A stretch of DNA of 64,000 nt from Caballeronia cordobensis (GTDB lineage: Bacteria; Pseudomonadota; Gammaproteobacteria; Burkholderiales; Burkholderiaceae): assembly GCF_001544575.2 (NCBI RefSeq), contig NZ_FCNY02000029.1, positions 1-64,000 on the forward strand. The letters run 5' to 3'. The notes beneath the pieces are model-generated. The model worked only from the letters and a program-made list of their open reading frames with translations, was not told where the DNA came from and made no database searches. This document shows positions 9,664 through 18,494 of the stretch, in pieces. Position 1 is the first letter of the stretch. Every line of letters starts with the position of its first letter. A program made the position numbers and the translations under genes.

Positions 9664-10515
9664 ATGCCCGTCCTGAACGAACTCTTCGTCTATCCGATCA
9701 AGTCCTGCGCGGGCGTGCGGCTGCACCGCGCGACGCTCTTCGACACCGGCCTGGAATACGACCGTCACTGGATGGTGACGGACGCGCAAGGCGGCATGTT
9801 CACGCAGCGCGCGCATGCGCGCATGGCGTTGATCAGAACCGCGTTCGACGGCGATGATCTCTTGATCGATGCACCCGGCATGCCGGCGCTGCGAACGCCC
9901 CTGCGAGCCGAAGCGCTCGCGGATGCGAGGCCGATGCGCGCGACCGTCTGGCGCGATACCGTCGATGCGCTCGACACCGGCGATCACACCGCGCAATGGT
10001 TCACCGCGTTCCTCGGCCTGCCGGCGCGTCTCGCGCGTTTTTCGCCGGCATCGCGCCGCGATGTCAGCGACGAATGGACCGCGCCGCTCGCCACGCACAC
10101 GCGTTTCGCGGATCAGTTTCCGCTGCTCGTGGTCGGCCAGTCGTCGCTCGACGATCTCAACGCGCGTCTTTCGGCGAAGGGCGCGCCGGGCATCGTGGCG
10201 AATCGCTTTCGGCCGAATCTCGTGATCGGCGGGCTCGATGCCTACGAAGAAGATTATGTGGGCGAGATGCGCATCGGCGACGTGCATCTGCGCCTCGTGA
10301 AGCTGTGCACGCGCTGCCCGATTCCGACGATCGATCAGGACACGGGCGCGCCGAATCCGTCGTGGCCGCACGAACCGATCGACACGATGGCGGCGTACCG
10401 CGGCAGCGAGCAGTTCGACGGCGCGCTGACGTTCGGCAAGAACGCGATCGTCGTGAAAGGCGAGGGCGTCGCACTGGAAGTCGGGCAGGACGTGGAAGCC
10501 GAAATCGACTTCTGA
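9664..10515 (+). CDS. MOSC domain protein
   Basis: 283 residues with an N-terminal MOSC beta-barrel domain (LNELFVYPIKSCAGVRL, then EYDRHWMVTD) and a C-terminal MOSC domain holding LCTRCPIPTIDQDTG, whose Cys would bind the molybdenum cofactor in YcbX/mARC-like enzymes. These reduce N-hydroxylated compounds, usually with a ferredoxin partner that is not encoded here. It lies 90 bp after the polyol ATPase and runs convergently into the regulator (6 bp between stops). Its link to polyol use is doubtful; it may simply sit inside the cluster. Confidence 0.85.
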   Translation: MPVLNELFVYPIKSCAGVRLHRATLFDTGLEYDRHWMVTDAQGGMFTQRAHARMALIRTAFDGDDLLIDAPGMPALRTPLRAEALADARPMRATVWRDTVDALDTGDHTAQWFTAFLGLPARLARFSPASRRDVSDEWTAPLATHTRFADQFPLLVVGQSSLDDLNARLSAKGAPGIVANRFRPNLVIGGLDAYEEDYVGEMRIGDVHLRLVKLCTRCPIPTIDQDTGAPNPSWPHEPIDTMAAYRGSEQFDGALTFGKNAIVVKGEGVALEVGQDVEAEIDF

Positions 10516-10521
10516 TTGGGG

Positions 10522-11469
10522 CTACGCTTCGAGCGCCGCCTTCGCGCACAACTCGTCGGTGACGAGCCCCGACAGCCATTGCCCGTTCAACGCCGCGATC
10601 AGCGCCTCGCGCTTGCGCTCGCCGCCTGCAAAGCCGATCGTGGGGCGTTTGGGCGGCGAATCGAGCGCGAGGCTCGTCGCGCGCGAGCCGGTTTTCGACT
10701 GCACGCGGCGGCCGTTCGCATCGATCGGCAGCCCGAGCCATTCGGCCACCGCGCCCGCCGACATCAGCTCGTCGACTTCCGCGCGCGTGATGAAGCCGTC
10801 TTCGTGCAGCGGACAGTTCACGCCCACATTGCCGATGCCGACGAAGGCCACGTCCGCCTGCTTCGCGAGTTCATCGACGATGCGATACAGGCGGTGATTG
10901 ACCCATTGCGCGCGCTCCGCGACGCTGTCGGCCATGAGCGGCGCGGGCAGCATGAAGTGCTTGCCGCCGGTTTTCTCCGATAGCTGCTGCGCGACGTCAT
11001 AGCGATTCGACGAGCCGTCCTGCGCGATCGCGCCGACCATCGACACGAAGCGATGCTGCGGCCGGTCGAGCTGCCCGATCTGCGCGACGCAGGCTTTGAG
11101 CGTGCGCCCGCTGCCGATCGACACGACGATCGGCTTTTCATCGACGAGATAGCGTTCCATTACCTGCGCGCCGGCCACCGCGAGCTTGCGATCGACCTGT
11201 TCCGGCGCGTCGCCGTCGATGGGCACGACTTCGCACATCGCGAGGCCGTAGCGGTCGCTGAGCGCCTTCGCGAGCGACAGACAATCGGCGATGCGATGAT
11301 CGACGCGCACGCGGATCAGGTTCTTCTCGACCGCGAACGCGACGAGGCGCTGCGCCACCGGGCGCGAGATCTGGAGCTTTTCGGCGATCTCGTTCTGGGT
11401 GTTGCCGGCGACGTAGTAGAGCCACGCTGCGCGGGTTGCGAGGTCGAGTTTTTCGGTGGATTTGGGCAC
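10522..11469 (-). CDS. SorC-family transcriptional regulator of polyol genes
   Basis: 315 residues. The N-terminal helix-turn-helix reads LYYVAGNTQNEIAEKLQISR, followed by the SorC sugar-binding domain (VVSIGSGRTLKACV, FVGIGNVG, GRRVQ). Such regulators bind phosphorylated sugars as effectors. I place the start at the GTG of 11469 (MPKSTEKLD); the open frame extends to 11610, but those 47 residues are translated from a dispersed repeat that recurs elsewhere, so they are probably not real. The repeat begins 35 bp upstream of this start and must cover the promoter. Likely targets are the matched 36-bp sites at 3411 and 15315. Confidence 0.85.
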   Translation of the reverse strand: MPKSTEKLDLATRAAWLYYVAGNTQNEIAEKLQISRPVAQRLVAFAVEKNLIRVRVDHRIADCLSLAKALSDRYGLAMCEVVPIDGDAPEQVDRKLAVAGAQVMERYLVDEKPIVVSIGSGRTLKACVAQIGQLDRPQHRFVSMVGAIAQDGSSNRYDVAQQLSEKTGGKHFMLPAPLMADSVAERAQWVNHRLYRIVDELAKQADVAFVGIGNVGVNCPLHEDGFITRAEVDELMSAGAVAEWLGLPIDANGRRVQSKTGSRATSLALDSPPKRPTIGFAGGERKREALIAALNGQWLSGLVTDELCAKAALEA

Positions 11470-11503
11470 TGTGGTTGCTTTTTTTGCTTTCGCTTGTTGT
11501 ATC

Positions 11504-12113
11504 GCCGGATCCCGGATTCGTGTTGGTCTATTAGCACTGCCCCTCCCCGGGGCGGGGGTAACTTTCTTTGCTGCTGCAAAGAAAGTCACCAAAGAAAGCA
11601 GCTTTGTCACCGCCCGCGGTCACACGCACGTTGGCCACTTTTCTCCTCGGGGAACGGCACTCGCCTAAGTGTCGCCCCCAAAGGACCCATCGGGCGTGGA
11701 TCGCGCACGGTCCGTCACATCGCACCACTCAACAAACGGGTACAGCCATTTCAAGCTCCAGCCCGCTTCGCGGCCGACGGGTAAATCGGGTTTGCGCGGG
11801 TCCGCGCGCTTCTCCCTCGGTTTCCCTCGCATACCCCACGGCAGCGCGTAGCGCTGTGCCGGAGCTATTTCGTGCTGAACCGGCGCGCTTAAAGCTATGG
11901 CGTGTCAGATCGTGCGCGATCCACGCCCGGTTCGGCGATGGGGGCACTCGCTACTCTGGGTTCCATTCAGCCAATCGCCTGTGCCGGGGCCGGCGTGAAG
12001 CACTTTGGATGGGGAAAGCTGCTTTCTTTGGTGACTTTCTTTGCAGCAGCAAAGAAAGTTACCCCCGCCCCGGGGAGGGGCAATGCTAATAAACCGACGC
12101 GACTACAAGTTCC
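11504..12113. repeat. Dispersed modular repeat, composite copy with inverted ends
   Basis: About 610 bp bounded by two inverted copies of an ~80-bp end module (11531-11608 and 12017-12096), each with the hairpin CTTTCTTTGC-AGCA-GCAAAGAAAG and the C/G-run hairpin. Between them is a second internal inverted repeat: TGGATCGCGCACG near 11698 and its complement CGTGCGCGATCCA near 11913. The interior matches the copy at 18495-18902. No transposase-like frame is present. It fills the gap between the SorC regulator and xylB, two genes expected to be neighbours in function, and accounts for most of the 720 bp with no ordinary gene. Confidence 0.88.
11531..11638 (-). CDS. Possible repeat-encoded micro-ORF, 35 codons
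   Basis: Inside the repeat, a GTG at 11638 preceded by GAGGAGAAAA opens a 35-codon frame that ends in KESYPRPGEGQC and a TAA. The copy at 18768-18875 has exactly the same length, ribosome binding site and C-terminus, differing mainly at residues 3-4. The frame may only reflect DNA conservation of the hairpins, so this is a candidate, not an established gene. Confidence 0.3.
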   Translation of the reverse strand: MANVRVTAGGDKAAFFGDFLCSSKESYPRPGEGQC

Positions 12114-12189
12114 ATAGAAGCCCACGCAAACCCCACGCAAAAGCGCACGCAACCCCCACCCCTAATAGAAGCCCACGAAACCCACAAAA

Positions 12190-13671
12190 TCAAGCCAACC
12201 TCGGCCGCGCCGAATCAAACAACGGCCTCACATGCTGATACAGCTCCCTGAACCCCTTCAACCGCTGCCGCAACACCTCATGCCGCGCCGCATCCGGCGT
12301 GAACTCCTGCTTGATCTCCGGCTTGGCGAGCACCGTCGCCGGATCGCCCCCGGCTGCGAGCCACCCGAGCCGCGCCGCCCCCAGCGCCGCGCCCGTTTCG
12401 CCGCCGCCATGCGTGCGTGTCGGGGTATCGAAAGCATCGGCGAACATTTGTGCCCAGTAGGCGCTGCGCGCACCGCCGCCGAGCATCGACAAGGCATGCG
12501 CCTGCGTGCCCGCCGATTCGAGCGCATCCAGCCCGTCCGTCAGCGAAAGCGTCACGCCTTCGAGCACCGAATAACCGAGCAGCGCGCGATCGGTCGCGTG
12601 CGTCATGCCGAAAAACACGCCCTGCGCGTACGGATCGTTGTGCGGCGTGCGCTCGCCGCTCAGATACGGCAGAAAGAGCGGCGCGGAGGGCAAAGCATCC
12701 GGAGGCAGAGCCTCGATTTCGGCGAGCAGCGTCGGTTCGTCGGTCGATGTCAGCTTGCACACCCAGCGCAGGCAACTCGCCGCCGACAACACCACGCTCA
12801 TCTGATGCCAGCGATCCGGAATCGCGTGGCAGAACGCATGCACGGCGGATGCCGGATTCGGCCGGAAACGGTCGCCGATCACGCACAGCACGCCCGATGT
12901 CCCGAGCGACAGGAAGCCATCGCCGGGGTCCGTCGCGCCGATGCCCACCGCGCTCGCGGCATTGTCGCCGCCGCCCGCCGCGACGATCACGCCATCGCGC
13001 AAGCCGAACTCGCGCGCCAGCTCCGCACGCAATGTGCCCGAAGGCGCGCTGCCTTCGGCGAGCGAGGGCATCTGCTGGCGCGACATGCCGCACGCGGCGA
13101 GCAGCTCGTCGGACCAGTCGCGGCGCGCGACATCGAGCCAGAGCGTGCCGGCGGCATCCGATGGATCCGACACCTTCGTGCCCGTCAGATGCATGCGCAG
13201 ATAATCCTTCGGCAGCAGCACGCACGCGGTCTGATTGAAGATGTCAGGCTCGTTGTGCGCGACCCACAGCAGCTTCGGCGCGGTGAAACCGGGCATCGCC
13301 AGATTGCCGGCGATCGCGTGCAGGTTGGGCGCGCGCTCGTAAAGCTCCGTGCATTCCTTGTCGCTGCGCATGTCGTTCCAGAGGATCGCGGGGCGCAGCA
13401 CGTTGTCGTGCGAATCGAGCAGCACCGCGCCGTGCATCTGACCTGACAGGCCGATGCCGCGCACTTGCGCGAACTCGTTGGGAAACTTCTCGCGCAGCTT
13501 GAAGAGCGCCGCGCGCGTGCCTTCCCACCAGTCGAGCGGATTCTGCTCGGACCAGCGCGGCTTCGGACGCGATACGGTGAATGGCGTGCCCGCCGTGCCG
13601 ATCACGGCACCATCGCCGGCGAGCAGCAGAACTTTCACTTCGGACGTGCCGAGGTCGATGCCTAAGTACAT
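12190..13671 (-). CDS. xylB: Xylulokinase
   Basis: FGGY-family kinase, 493 residues, phosphorylating D-xylulose to xylulose 5-phosphate. It begins MYLGIDLGTSEVKVLLL (phosphate loop), has the family motif SGQMHGAVLLD near residue 75 and GGGDNAASAVG in the second half, and ends with a GGGARSAYWAQM segment typical of XylB. The ATG at 13671 is used; the upstream open frame has no ribonuclease-H-fold start. It lies 181 bp downstream of dalD in the same direction, matching the pathway arabinitol to xylulose to xylulose 5-phosphate. Confidence 0.93.
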   Translation of the reverse strand: MYLGIDLGTSEVKVLLLAGDGAVIGTAGTPFTVSRPKPRWSEQNPLDWWEGTRAALFKLREKFPNEFAQVRGIGLSGQMHGAVLLDSHDNVLRPAILWNDMRSDKECTELYERAPNLHAIAGNLAMPGFTAPKLLWVAHNEPDIFNQTACVLLPKDYLRMHLTGTKVSDPSDAAGTLWLDVARRDWSDELLAACGMSRQQMPSLAEGSAPSGTLRAELAREFGLRDGVIVAAGGGDNAASAVGIGATDPGDGFLSLGTSGVLCVIGDRFRPNPASAVHAFCHAIPDRWHQMSVVLSAASCLRWVCKLTSTDEPTLLAEIEALPPDALPSAPLFLPYLSGERTPHNDPYAQGVFFGMTHATDRALLGYSVLEGVTLSLTDGLDALESAGTQAHALSMLGGGARSAYWAQMFADAFDTPTRTHGGGETGAALGAARLGWLAAGGDPATVLAKPEIKQEFTPDAARHEVLRQRLKGFRELYQHVRPLFDSARPRLA

Positions 13672-13852
13672 GACCAAACCTTTAGTCGTTGCGGGAGTGA
13701 AGCCCAGCGAAAACACAGAGTGAGCCGGTGCGGCGAGAGGCGCTAATTTAACGCCACGCGGCGCGCCGCGCCATGAGCACATTACCCGAGCGGCGCGGCT
13801 TGCGGTTCACGATTACGCTGAGCGCGGCGATAACGGCCCGCTTATGCCGTGC

Positions 13853-15232
13853 TTATGGCCGATTCCTGAGCCACGCATCGACCTTCGCGATCGCGTTGCG
13901 CATCACGCGCTCGAGCCCTTCGGTCTGCGCCATGCTGCCCCACAGGAGCTTGTCGCCGGTGAACGCCTTGATCGGATCGGGCGCGGTGAAAAAACCATGC
14001 GCGACGGCCGGGTCCATCACGCCATCCTGATACGTATAGGGCAGCTTGCCTTCGTGCCATCGTTCGAGGAAGCGGAAGAAGAGCGCGGGCAGGATCGCGG
14101 TCGATTCGGGGTCGACGCCGCGCGCGAAACATTCCGAGAGCGTCGGCGCGATAAAGCCCGGCAGCTTCGAGAAGCCATCGGCCGCGACGCGCTGGTTCGT
14201 ATCCTTGATATACGGATTGCTGAAGCGGTCGAGCACGACGTCGCGATACTTCGCGAGATCGATCGGGCTCGGCGTGAGGCAGGGAATCACGTCGTCGGTG
14301 ACGTAGGCGTCCGCGAGCGCGCGAATCTCCATGTCCTGCGTGCCTTCGTGAATATATTGAAGGCCGACGAGCGTGCCCGCCCACGCGATGCAGCTATGGC
14401 TCGCGTTGAGGATGCGGATCTTCGCCTCTTCGTACGGATGCACCGATTCCACCATCTCCGCGCCGACCCGCTCCCACGCGGGCCGCCCGGCGATGAAACT
14501 GTCTTCGATGACCCACTGGATGAACTTTTCGCCCATCACGGGCGCGCGGTCGTCGAACCCGGTCGCAGCCTTCACGCGCTCGGCGACATCGGGCGTCGGG
14601 CGCGGCGTGATGCGGTCGACCATCGCGTTGGGGCACGACGTGTTCGCGATCATCCAGTCGCGCAGCGCCGTCTCGCCGCGCCGTTGCAGGAATTCGAGCA
14701 TGCCCGCCTTGAAGCGGTCGCCGTTGCTGCGCAGGTTGTCGCAGTTTTGCAGCGACACCTTGCCCGCGCCGCTTTTCATGCGCGCATCGAGGATCGCGGC
14801 GAGCGCGCCGTAGATCGTATTTTTCGAGCCTTTGAGATCGGCGGCGAGATCGGCGTTGGCGGTGTCGAGCTTGTCGTGCTCGTCGAGGTAATAGCCGCCT
14901 TCCGTGACGGTAAAGGAAACGATCTTCGTTTTCGGGTCCGCGCCCACGGCGATGAGCTCGGCCAGATCCGCCGACCACGGCACGACCTTCTTGATCGCGC
15001 GAATGGTTTCGTACTCGCGCTCGCCTTGGGGCGTGACGGTTTCGAGCGTGTATTCGCCGTTTTGCGCGGCCAGTGCGTCGAGCACGGCGTTCATGTCGCC
15101 GCGAATATTGCCGACGGCGAGCGACCAGCTCGTGTCGCCCGACTCGTTCAGTCGATGCAGGTACCACGCCTGATGCGCGCGATGAAAAGACCCGGCGCCG
15201 ATGTGCAGGATCACGTTGGCTTCGCTAGTCAT
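13853..15232 (-). CDS. dalD: D-arabinitol 4-dehydrogenase (mannitol dehydrogenase family)
   Basis: Long-chain, zinc-independent polyol dehydrogenase of 459 residues that oxidises D-arabinitol to D-xylulose, often with activity on mannitol. The N-terminus ILHIGAGSFHRAHQAWYLHR is the NAD-binding region, CDNLRSNG and the catalytic Lys/Asn/His segment EEAKIRILNASHSCIAWAG are typical, and NQRVAADGFSKLP is conserved. Close resemblance to DalD decides against mannitol-only MtlK. The kinase xylB follows. A 36-bp operator candidate lies 82 bp upstream, in the same orientation as the one before the sorbitol dehydrogenase. Confidence 0.9.
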   Translation of the reverse strand: MTSEANVILHIGAGSFHRAHQAWYLHRLNESGDTSWSLAVGNIRGDMNAVLDALAAQNGEYTLETVTPQGEREYETIRAIKKVVPWSADLAELIAVGADPKTKIVSFTVTEGGYYLDEHDKLDTANADLAADLKGSKNTIYGALAAILDARMKSGAGKVSLQNCDNLRSNGDRFKAGMLEFLQRRGETALRDWMIANTSCPNAMVDRITPRPTPDVAERVKAATGFDDRAPVMGEKFIQWVIEDSFIAGRPAWERVGAEMVESVHPYEEAKIRILNASHSCIAWAGTLVGLQYIHEGTQDMEIRALADAYVTDDVIPCLTPSPIDLAKYRDVVLDRFSNPYIKDTNQRVAADGFSKLPGFIAPTLSECFARGVDPESTAILPALFFRFLERWHEGKLPYTYQDGVMDPAVAHGFFTAPDPIKAFTGDKLLWGSMAQTEGLERVMRNAIAKVDAWLRNRP

Positions 15233-15314
15233 GTCGTCTCTTCCTCTGATTGGCTGTGCGCCCGTTCTGTGCGGACGGCGGTTCGCATCGACGCAAGAGG
15301 GCGGTCAAAGCGGA

Positions 15315-15350
15315 TGAATGAACATTTGCTCGTTCGATGGTCGAATGATC
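15315..15350 (-). promoter_or_regulatory. Candidate polyol regulator operator, copy 2
   Basis: Matches 30 of 36 positions of the site at 3411-3446 and has the same orientation relative to dalD as that site has to the sorbitol dehydrogenase. The core TGAACATTTGCTCG and the far end TCGAATGATC are nearly identical; differences cluster in the middle. It sits in the 365-bp divergent gap between dalD and the second FGGY kinase and could control both. Confidence 0.65.
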
Positions 15351-15597
15351 GTATTCGTTCCGGGGAAAGTCAAGGCGCGGCGATGCGGGCGGCGTCCCGC
15401 GATGCGGCGCAATTCGCGCGCCGCGTGGCATCCGATTGCGAAGCAGGTGCGCGACCGAGCGGCGTTGCACCGCACCAATTGCATCGACCGATGCGGATCG
15501 GGAATAACCCGAATAGGCAAGCTATCGGCCATTGAACGAAGGTGCGTGGGCCAGTATTTCAACGATAGGCGCAAAAAACAGCCCGCGGGAGACAGAC

Positions 15598-17139
15598 ATG
15601 GATTACGTGATCGGCATCGACATCGGCACGCAGAGCACGAAGGCGTTGCTCGTCGATACGAACGGCGCGATCGTCGCGCAGCATTCGAGTGCCTACCATC
15701 CCGATACGCCGAAGCCTTTGTGGGCCGAGCAATGGCCATCGGTCTGGTTCGACGCCGTGACCGCGTGTATTGCGGGCGTGGTATCGAAGGCGCGCGAGAA
15801 GGGCGTTGCCGCGAGCGATGTGAAGTCGCTTTGCGTGAGCAGTCTTTACGGCGGCTCGGGCATTCCCGTCGACGAGAACATGGAGCCGCTTTATCCGTGC
15901 CTCATCTGGATGGACCGGCGCGCGACGGCGGAAGTCGACTGGGTGCGCGCACACGTCGACATGACGCGGCTCGCGGCGATCACGGGCAATGGCGTGGACA
16001 GCTATTACGGCTTCACGAAGATGCTCTGGCTGCGCAACAACCGGCCGGACGTGTGGACGAAAACGCGTCATTTCCTGCCGCCCAATGCGTTCGTGATTCA
16101 ACGTCTGACGGGCGAGCTTGCCGTCGATCACAGTTCGGCGGGCAACCTGGGCGGCGTGTACGACGTCGCGAACCGCGCCTGGTCGCACGAGGCGCTCGAC
16201 ATGCTCGGCATTCCCGCATCGATGATGCCGGAGCGCCTCGTGGAGTCATCGGACGTGGTGGGCGGGCTCTTGCCGCAATGGGCCGACGCACTCGGACTTG
16301 CCGCGGGCACGCCGGTGGTCGCGGGCGGCGTCGATGCGGCTGTCGCGACGTTCGCGGCGGGCGTCACGAAGGCGGGTCATCATGTCGCGATGATCGGCAC
16401 GAGCATGTGCTGGGGCTACATCAACCAGAGCGTCGATGCGAGTCACGGACTCGTGTCGATGCCGCACGTCTACAACGGCAAGCGCGATCTCTACGTGTTC
16501 GGCGGCGCGAGCACGGCGGGACAGTGTGTCGCGTGGTATCGCGATCAGTTCTGCGAAGGTGAGATCGCGGCGGCGAAGACGATGCCGCATGGCGATCCGC
16601 ATCGGTTGCTGGAAGAGGCGGCGTCGAAGGTCGCGGCCGGTTCGGATGGCGTCGTGTTCCTGCCTTATCTGATGGGCGAACGCAGTCCGGTCTGGGATGC
16701 GCGCGCGTCGGGCACGTTCGTCGGATTGAATCTGTTTCATACGCGCGCGACGCTTTATCGCGCGGTGCTCGAAGGCGTCGCGTTCGCGTTGAAGCACAAC
16801 ATGGAGGCGGGGCGGCGCGGGGCGCAATCGCTCGATGACCGGTTGATCGTCGTGGGCGGCGCGGCGCATTCGGATCTCTGGATGCAGATCATCGCGGATG
16901 TGACTGGGTATCCGGTGTTGTCGATCGAGCAGGATGTCGAGGCGGCGATGGGGGCGGCGTTGTTGGCTGCGTTGGGGGTTGGGTTGGTTTCTTCCGAGAC
17001 GGCTGAGGGAGGATGGGTGACGCTCGTGGAACGGGCTCTGCCGGATGCAGAGCGGCAACGGGTTTATGCGGAGCGGTTTGCGGTTTATCTTGAGGTTTAT
17101 CCGGCGTTGAGGTCGGTGATGCATCGGTTGAGGGGGTGA
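15598..17139 (+). CDS. FGGY-family carbohydrate kinase, specificity unknown
   Basis: 513 residues. The N-terminus MDYVIGIDIGTQSTKALLVD is the first phosphate loop, GGVDAAVATFAAGV and VGGAAHSDLWMQIIADVTG are the ATP-side motifs. The ATG at 15598 has GGGAG at 15587-15591. It is distinct from the xylulokinase at 12190 and longer, with FGGASTAGQC in the middle. The divergent start from dalD across a shared operator suggests it phosphorylates a second sugar or polyol of the same pathway, such as a ribulose, xylulose or fructose derivative. The last ~200 bp show a drop in codon quality, with many GTT/GTG runs. Confidence 0.88.
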   Translation: MDYVIGIDIGTQSTKALLVDTNGAIVAQHSSAYHPDTPKPLWAEQWPSVWFDAVTACIAGVVSKAREKGVAASDVKSLCVSSLYGGSGIPVDENMEPLYPCLIWMDRRATAEVDWVRAHVDMTRLAAITGNGVDSYYGFTKMLWLRNNRPDVWTKTRHFLPPNAFVIQRLTGELAVDHSSAGNLGGVYDVANRAWSHEALDMLGIPASMMPERLVESSDVVGGLLPQWADALGLAAGTPVVAGGVDAAVATFAAGVTKAGHHVAMIGTSMCWGYINQSVDASHGLVSMPHVYNGKRDLYVFGGASTAGQCVAWYRDQFCEGEIAAAKTMPHGDPHRLLEEAASKVAAGSDGVVFLPYLMGERSPVWDARASGTFVGLNLFHTRATLYRAVLEGVAFALKHNMEAGRRGAQSLDDRLIVVGGAAHSDLWMQIIADVTGYPVLSIEQDVEAAMGAALLAALGVGLVSSETAEGGWVTLVERALPDAERQRVYAERFAVYLEVYPALRSVMHRLRG

Positions 17140-17248
17140 TGGGTTTCTTGAGGAAGAGACCGCCCGACTTCCAGTTTATTGAGACAACGCGTCAGATACC
17201 TGCTTTTCTGCCGATACGATTTGCACTCCTGTTAAAGACGGAGGTGAC

Positions 17249-18256
17249 ATGTCGTTTCCCAAATGGGGCCGCTCGTTCAATGCGCTGTATGTGCCGCTGT
17301 CAGGCGGCTTCGGCTGGCAATGCATGTTGATGACTCGACGTGAATTTCATCAGATTGACTGGTATATGTGGCGGACTCACCCGTACGGAGATCTGTCCTA
17401 CGAAGAGCGCAGCGTTAAAGAGAAAGAGCAACAGAGGCAGATCGCGCAAGACCGGCGAGATTTCGACCGGCTGTTTCGGGCGCGTATCGATCCGCGCAGC
17501 ACTTACCTGAGCACTGAATTCCGCCAGTATGTCCATTTCATCCGTCATGAGTTGCGGGTATCGAGTTGGGACGTACCCGTCGATGGTGACGGCATCACGC
17601 GCGTGCTGCGCCGCGCCGTCCAGGATGGCCGCCTCGTGCCGGCGATCAATCGCAAACGATACTGGTGGAGCGGGCAAGAGGTGTACAAGTGGTATGCGCC
17701 GCAATACTGGCCGAAACTGAGCGGCAGCGTCTGTTTCAAATCCAAGAGCGGCGACGCTCTGGACTTGCGCGAGTTCACGGCGTTAAAGCGCGCCGATGGC
17801 GAATCGGGCTTCAGTTCAGTGCGCGATTTCGCATCCGGTACGGGCGGCGGGGCCGGTGGCGGCGACAGCGGTTTCGATTGGCTCGGCGCTGTTGAAGCAG
17901 TGGCCGGGGTCGTGCTCGGTGGCACGGGTTCTGATGACGCCAGCGGCGACTCGATGCTCAAAAGCTTCGGGGGAACTGACGACGGCGACAGCGGTTCGTT
18001 GCTAGGCGACGCGCAGCCGTTCGGATATCAGCCTGACGTCTTGAGCGGCGACGCATTCGAACTTGCCGGAATTGATCGCGGCGATATGTACGCTTGCGAC
18101 ATTATCTCAACGGAATGCAAAGGATCCGTTTTGCGCGAATTCCCGAGCCAGTATCTTGATTCAACGTACAACGAGATTCAAGGCGACGCACGTGAAGGGG
18201 TGAAAGATGCGCGAAAAGCGCTCAAGCTGCTCAACGACAATCGATTTAAGAAATAG
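17249..18256 (+). CDS. Toxin-like secreted effector candidate
   Basis: 335 residues, no family I can name with certainty. It starts at an ATG with GGAGG four bases before it. Residues 1-170 are rich in Trp, Tyr and Arg and include a segment RVLRRAVQDGRLVPAINR that resembles the N-terminal part of Burkholderia proteins found near type VI secretion genes. A Gly/Ser/Asp-rich linker (about 190-255) then leads to DAQPFGYQPD and a short C-terminal domain ending KDARKALKLLNDNRF and two Lys, a pattern I associate with exchangeable toxin tips. No signal peptide. GC is clearly lower than in the neighbours, and a small gene follows 8 bp later. The toxin role is inferred. Confidence 0.6.
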   Translation: MSFPKWGRSFNALYVPLSGGFGWQCMLMTRREFHQIDWYMWRTHPYGDLSYEERSVKEKEQQRQIAQDRRDFDRLFRARIDPRSTYLSTEFRQYVHFIRHELRVSSWDVPVDGDGITRVLRRAVQDGRLVPAINRKRYWWSGQEVYKWYAPQYWPKLSGSVCFKSKSGDALDLREFTALKRADGESGFSSVRDFASGTGGGAGGGDSGFDWLGAVEAVAGVVLGGTGSDDASGDSMLKSFGGTDDGDSGSLLGDAQPFGYQPDVLSGDAFELAGIDRGDMYACDIISTECKGSVLREFPSQYLDSTYNEIQGDAREGVKDARKALKLLNDNRFKK

Positions 18257-18264
18257 GAGCTCTG

Positions 18265-18492
18265 ATGTCTCATCCACTGTTTGACCTGCTGAACAAACTC
18301 GATAACGCTAGCATTGCGTATTCACTCAGCCGACAACGATCAGAAAGCGTGCTCGTTTCGATAACCGTTGTTGGGCAGCGAATTGAGATCGACGTTTTCG
18401 ACGACGGGCACATGGAAGTATCTCGCTTTGTCGGCAACGAAGATATCGAAGGAGGCGCAGAGTTGATCGATTCGATACTGGCTTTGGCTTGA
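18265..18492 (+). CDS. Small immunity-like protein
   Basis: 75 residues, acidic, with a central beta-rich part VLVSITVVGQRIEIDVFDDG and then MEVSRFVGNED. Proteins of this size and layout are commonly found directly after polymorphic toxins, where they neutralise the toxin tip in the cytoplasm. The ATG at 18265 has AGGAG in front and lies 8 bp after the upstream stop, so the pair is one transcription unit. A dispersed repeat begins 2 bp after the stop. Function is inferred from position and shape only. Confidence 0.6.
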   Translation: MSHPLFDLLNKLDNASIAYSLSRQRSESVLVSITVVGQRIEIDVFDDGHMEVSRFVGNEDIEGGAELIDSILALA

Positions 18493-18494
18493 CG

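Noticed and set aside
9664..10515. MOSC protein as a polyol pathway enzyme
   Set aside because: MOSC enzymes act with molybdenum cofactor on N-oxygenated compounds; position alone does not support a polyol role.
11504..12113. Composite repeat as an insertion sequence
   Set aside because: Inverted ends are present, but none of the small frames inside resembles a transposase; kept as a non-autonomous repeat.
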